A stretch of DNA of 7,819 nt, from assembly GCA_030668065.1 (NCBI GenBank), contig DAOUUS010000066.1, forward strand, positions 1-7,819, read 5' to 3'. This document shows positions 6,082 through 7,819 of this stretch, in pieces. This stretch comes from Candidatus Methanophagales archaeon (GTDB lineage: Archaea > Halobacteriota > Syntropharchaeia > Alkanophagales > Methanospirareceae). The number at the start of each line of letters is the position of its first letter. The stretch's first letter is position 1. The translations under genes were made by a program, and so were the position numbers. A model generated the notes under the pieces. That model did no database searches. It saw only the letters and a program-made list of their open reading frames with translations, and had not been told where the DNA came from.

Positions 6082-6322
6082 AAAAAGAAAAATCAGAAAA
6101 ACGCTAAAAAGTGTGTGCAAAGCCTAAAAGAGTTTAAAAATGAGAATTGGCAGCTATAGGGAAGCCCGAAGGTTTTTTATATAACATTCAACTTTTCACT
6201 CTTTTAGCTAACACTTTGGTTTTTTAGAGACTGCCAAAGCGTGGATAGGGATTCCAAGCCCTAAGATAATGGATTCAGAGCTCATGTGTAAGTTGTTTAG
6301 TTCCTAGTCGGAGTGCTGCAAA

Positions 6323-6334
6323 AGGTTATAACCT
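6323..6334. repeat. Palindrome AGGTTATAACCT, first copy
   Basis: This is a perfect 12-base palindrome, repeated exactly at 6553-6564. With two flanking bases it also forms a 14-bp inverted repeat with the second copy. It could be a dimeric protein's binding site or part of a long-range RNA helix. Confidence 0.7.
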
Positions 6335-6524
6335 GACATTACGAGTTTTATAGGCTACAATATTTTTTTTCTCTAATGAGTTACGATCTATGGAACATTA
6401 AGCCACTATAATCAGCAGAAAGCATTATGCTTGTGTGGCCCATATATAGACCTCACGGCGGAAACAAGAATAAAAAGGATAACCCTTTGTATTTGTAACG
6501 ACCAATGAACTGAGGAGTTCTTTA

Positions 6525-6542
6525 AGGTTGTACCTATACAAC
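6525..6542. repeat. Hairpin containing a relaxed palindrome variant
   Basis: AGGTTGTACCT (6525-6535) resembles the AGGTTATAACCT palindromes on either side, with a shortened centre. The segment GTTGTA-CCTA-TACAAC (6527-6542) is also a perfect 6-bp hairpin. It is directly preceded by a second small hairpin, GAACT-GAGG-AGTTC (6507-6520). Confidence 0.5.
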
Positions 6543-6552
6543 GCTGAAACTC

Positions 6553-6564
6553 AGGTTATAACCT
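6553..6564. repeat. Palindrome AGGTTATAACCT, second copy
   Basis: This is an exact copy of the palindrome at 6323-6334, 230 bases downstream of it. It is followed directly by ACAACTT (6565-6571), which is complementary to AAGTTGT at 6290-6296, so the pairing between the two regions continues past the palindrome. Confidence 0.7.
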
Positions 6565-6686
6565 ACAACTTTATGCAAAGTAAAAGAGGATGATAAACCC
6601 GGATCTAATTCCAAATAAAAAAATCCAAGATAGCAGAGTACAAGAGATATTACGGTCATCCGACTCTCTCACAAAGAAGTGTAAAG

Positions 6687-6842
6687 ATGGCGAAGAAGAA
6701 ACGGTATCGTGGACATTTCTGTAAGGTATGCTGGGGGATCCTGCAAAACGAGAAATTCTCGGGCAAAGGACACGCAGCCCATATCTGCAATAAATGTGCC
6801 AAGAAAGTAATCGCGGCTTTTAGGAAAGGCCCCTTTATCTGA
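6687..6842 (+). CDS. 51-residue basic zinc-ribbon protein (NEKFSGKGH-HIC type)
   Basis: This short gene encodes a strongly basic protein beginning MAKKKRYRGHFCKVCWGIL. It has two C-x2-C knuckles, FCKVC (Cys 12 and 15) and HICNKC (Cys 34 and 37), consistent with a four-cysteine zinc ribbon. The segment NEKFSGKGHAAHIC (about 22-34) matches a motif I recall from small uncharacterised zinc-finger proteins in bacteria and archaea, which typically read NEKFSGKGH-x-x-HIC. No function is established to my knowledge. The fold and the Lys/Arg-rich N-terminus suggest nucleic-acid binding. The C-terminal end (AKKVIAAFRKGPFI) is short, so it may be a minimal or truncated member. ATG at 6687 is chosen because it gives the complete knuckle and a basic N-terminus; only a weak purine-rich AAAGAAG lies upstream. 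The gene starts about 100 bases after the candidate structured RNA. Confidence 0.85.
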   Translation: MAKKKRYRGHFCKVCWGILQNEKFSGKGHAAHICNKCAKKVIAAFRKGPFI

Positions 6843-7057
6843 CGGGATAGAATGCTCGGAGGTGGATTTCTTAGACTAAGCATAGATTGAAATAGTAAAA
6901 CCTTACACAAGAGCGAGTTTTTTGGTTGGAATTGTAATATTCTTTATAACGCCTGTTTCATTTTTAATTAAAATAGCAATTGGAGTTTGATATATTCATG
7001 CACACCCTATGTCCGCGCAAAGCCCCGCAATTCATTACGGGTGAAGCACGGTTGGAA

Positions 7058-7065
7058 CTATAAAT
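7058..7065 (+). promoter_or_regulatory. TATA box for the NMD3-like gene
   Basis: CTATAAAT is centred about 19 bases before the ATG at 7080 and about 25 before the ATG at 7086. Normal archaeal geometry would start the transcript at or near 7086, favouring a leaderless message read from the second ATG. No Shine-Dalgarno-like site is seen before 7080. Confidence 0.5.
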
Positions 7066-7079
7066 TGGACAAAATCGCC

Positions 7080-7819
7080 ATGAAGATGAAAGGAAAATGG
7101 ACAAAATTTTGCCCTAAATGTGGCAAAACGACGGATGAACTGTTTGAATCGGTATGTAAAGAGTGCTTCACCGCTGACATAAAGTTAATTGACCCGGAAC
7201 AGATGAATATAACGATAAGTAAATGCAAGCACTGTGGCGGTTATTTCAAGGGTAAAGAGCGGACGAGCATAGAGGATGCGGTTGCGGACTCGGTAAGGAA
7301 AGAGCTAAAAAGAAAGTGTGACTGTAAGATAAACGAGCTGAAAATTGATTTAATAGCCGAAGAGGACAGAACGAGAGCGGTATTGAACATGCGAACGGAG
7401 CTAAAAGGTGTAGAGCTAGAAGAGACCGGCGAAATAGAAGTCTCTTTTAACACGGGGCTTTGTGAAACATGTAACAGGATAGCAAGTGGATACTATGCGG
7501 GTATAGTGCAGCTAAGAGCAGACGACCGTTTTCCAATGGCGGAAGAGATGGCCCTAGCGGAAAAGATTGCGTATTCCGTGTTAGATAAGTCGGATTTTAT
7601 TTCTAAAGAGACAACGTTGAAAGAGGGGCTGGATATTTATGTCAGTAGCATAGATTGTGGTCGCAAGATTTCGCGGGGGATAGTGGATAGAATAGGTGGA
7701 AGTTTCTCGGAGAGTAGCAAATTATATGGACGTAAAGACGGCAGGAACATATATAGAGTCTCTTTTTCTGTGCGGTTACCGGAGTTTAAGGAAGGTACGG
7801 TGCTGAGAATAGGTGATAA
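7080..7819 (+). CDS. nmd3: NMD3-family zinc-ribbon protein, 3'-truncated by the window edge
   Basis: The 246 visible residues match the archaeal NMD3 family. In eukaryotes Nmd3 binds the large ribosomal subunit and adapts it for nuclear export; the archaeal homologue is presumed to act on the large subunit in the cytoplasm, but its role is not well defined. The N-terminal half carries a series of Cys pairs: C11/C14 (FCPKC), C26/C29 (VCKEC), C49/C52 (KCKHC), C80/C82 (KCDC) and C128/C131 (LCETCNR), consistent with treble zinc binding. The following RIASGYYAGIVQLRA (133-147) and ESSKLYGRKDGRNIYR (211-226) segments are typical of the family. No stop is reached by base 7819; the last codons read VLRIGD. 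The start is ATG at 7080 or ATG at 7086; the TATA spacing favours 7086. Base composition returns here to that of the core genes. Confidence 0.92.
   Translation, partial: MKMKGKWTKFCPKCGKTTDELFESVCKECFTADIKLIDPEQMNITISKCKHCGGYFKGKERTSIEDAVADSVRKELKRKCDCKINELKIDLIAEEDRTRAVLNMRTELKGVELEETGEIEVSFNTGLCETCNRIASGYYAGIVQLRADDRFPMAEEMALAEKIAYSVLDKSDFISKETTLKEGLDIYVSSIDCGRKISRGIVDRIGGSFSESSKLYGRKDGRNIYRVSFSVRLPEFKEGTVLRIGD

Larger units (their letters stand above)
6106..6588 (+). ncRNA. Candidate large structured RNA of unknown class
   Basis: The 815 bases from 5871 to 6686 have no credible protein gene but show dense, mostly nested complementarity. The 5' domain pairs 6108-6114 with 6211-6217 and 6124-6133 with 6198-6207 (10 bp, perfect). 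A crossing pair, 6147-6153 with 6231-6237, would form a pseudoknot. A small hairpin follows at 6246-6263. The 3' domain is closed by 6290-6296 with 6565-6571 and, stacked on its 3' strand, 6323-6336 with 6551-6564 (14 bp, perfect). Nested inside are 6337-6345/6371-6378 (one bulge), 6380-6386/6493-6499 (one G-U), 6389-6393/6440-6444, 6402-6406/6435-6439, 6474-6478/6484-6488, 6507-6511/6516-6520 and 6527-6532/6537-6542. I see none of the hallmark sequences of RNase P RNA, SRP RNA, tRNA, group I or group II introns. The strand and ends are inferred, and the pairings were found by eye. Confidence 0.45.

Noticed and set aside
6363..6370. T8 run as a terminator for the RNA candidate
   Set aside because: Archaeal terminators are T-rich, but this run sits in the loop of a proposed hairpin (6337-6378) and the long-range pairs extend well past it. 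It remains possible if only the 5' domain is transcribed.
6427..6498. 23-codon plus-strand frame starting ATGCTTGTGTGG
   Set aside because: Too short, no motif, and it lies within the nested hairpins of the RNA candidate.
6106..6588. RNase P RNA, SRP RNA, tRNA, or group I/II intron
   Set aside because: I looked for the conserved core sequences of each (for example RNase P CR-I and CR-V, the SRP domain IV loop, the tRNA T-loop, intron domain V) and did not find them on the plus strand.
6870..6880. CTTAG-A-CTAAG near-palindrome after the zinc-ribbon gene
   Set aside because: A 5-bp stem with a one-base centre cannot form a stable hairpin, and as a DNA site it is too short to distinguish from chance. 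The rest of 6843-7079 shows nothing supportable except the TATA box at 7058.
6656..6910. Minus-strand 84-codon frame
   Set aside because: It is the antisense shadow of the zinc-ribbon gene at 6687-6842; the Cys pattern on the plus strand is far more convincing.
6998..7063. 21-codon frame (MHTLCPRKAPQF...) before the NMD3 gene
   Set aside because: There is a GGAG 12 bases upstream, but the product is very short, has no motif, and overlaps the TATA box of the next gene.

Overview
This window looks archaeal. The anchor genes are a B. subtilis-type, Fe-S-ligand PurF (5' end cut by the window), a DUF373 membrane protein, an Nre-family DNA repair protein with a C-terminal PIP box, and an NMD3-type zinc-ribbon protein (3' end cut by the window). 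DUF373 and Nre are families I know as archaeal. Several genes are preceded by TATA-like boxes (TTTATATA, TTTATAAA, CTATAAAT) about 20-30 bases before the start codon, so leaderless or short-leader archaeal transcription is likely. The moderate base composition and gene set would suit a methanogen or anaerobic methanotroph-like euryarchaeon (ANME/Methanosarcinia-like), but that assignment is a guess.

Layout. Bases 1-3421 are a compact same-strand block: purF (partial), DUF373, nre, with 24-25 base gaps. From 3422 to 7079 lies a sparsely coded, visibly more AT-rich stretch that looks accessory. It holds a perfect 9-bp hairpin after nre, a small charged protein with an uncertain start (3633-4061), a six-cysteine orphan (4106-4552), a roughly seven-helix membrane protein (4576-5439), a doubtful small hydrophobic ORF whose ribosome-binding site sits in a hairpin (5508-5705), a minus-strand 86-residue protein (5610-5870) with its own promoter and ribosome-binding site, about 815 bases without a protein gene (5871-6686), and a 51-residue zinc-ribbon protein (6687-6842). 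The window ends inside the NMD3 gene, which starts at 7080 or 7086.

The most interesting part is 6106-6588. It contains a 10-bp perfect inverted repeat, a crossing 7-bp pair that would make a pseudoknot, and a 14-bp long-range inverted repeat that encloses a series of nested hairpins and is extended by a further 7-bp pair. An imperfect direct repeat lies near both ends and could swap helix partners. All of this is compatible with one large structured non-coding RNA that I cannot assign to a known class. It lies between a divergent minus-strand gene and a basic zinc-ribbon protein of an uncharacterised NEKFSGKGH-HIC type. The pairings were found by eye. No folding, covariation or database search was possible.

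The core genes do separate housekeeping jobs: purine synthesis, an unknown membrane role, PCNA-linked DNA repair, and ribosome-subunit-related function. I see no functional link from them to the accessory genes beyond location.
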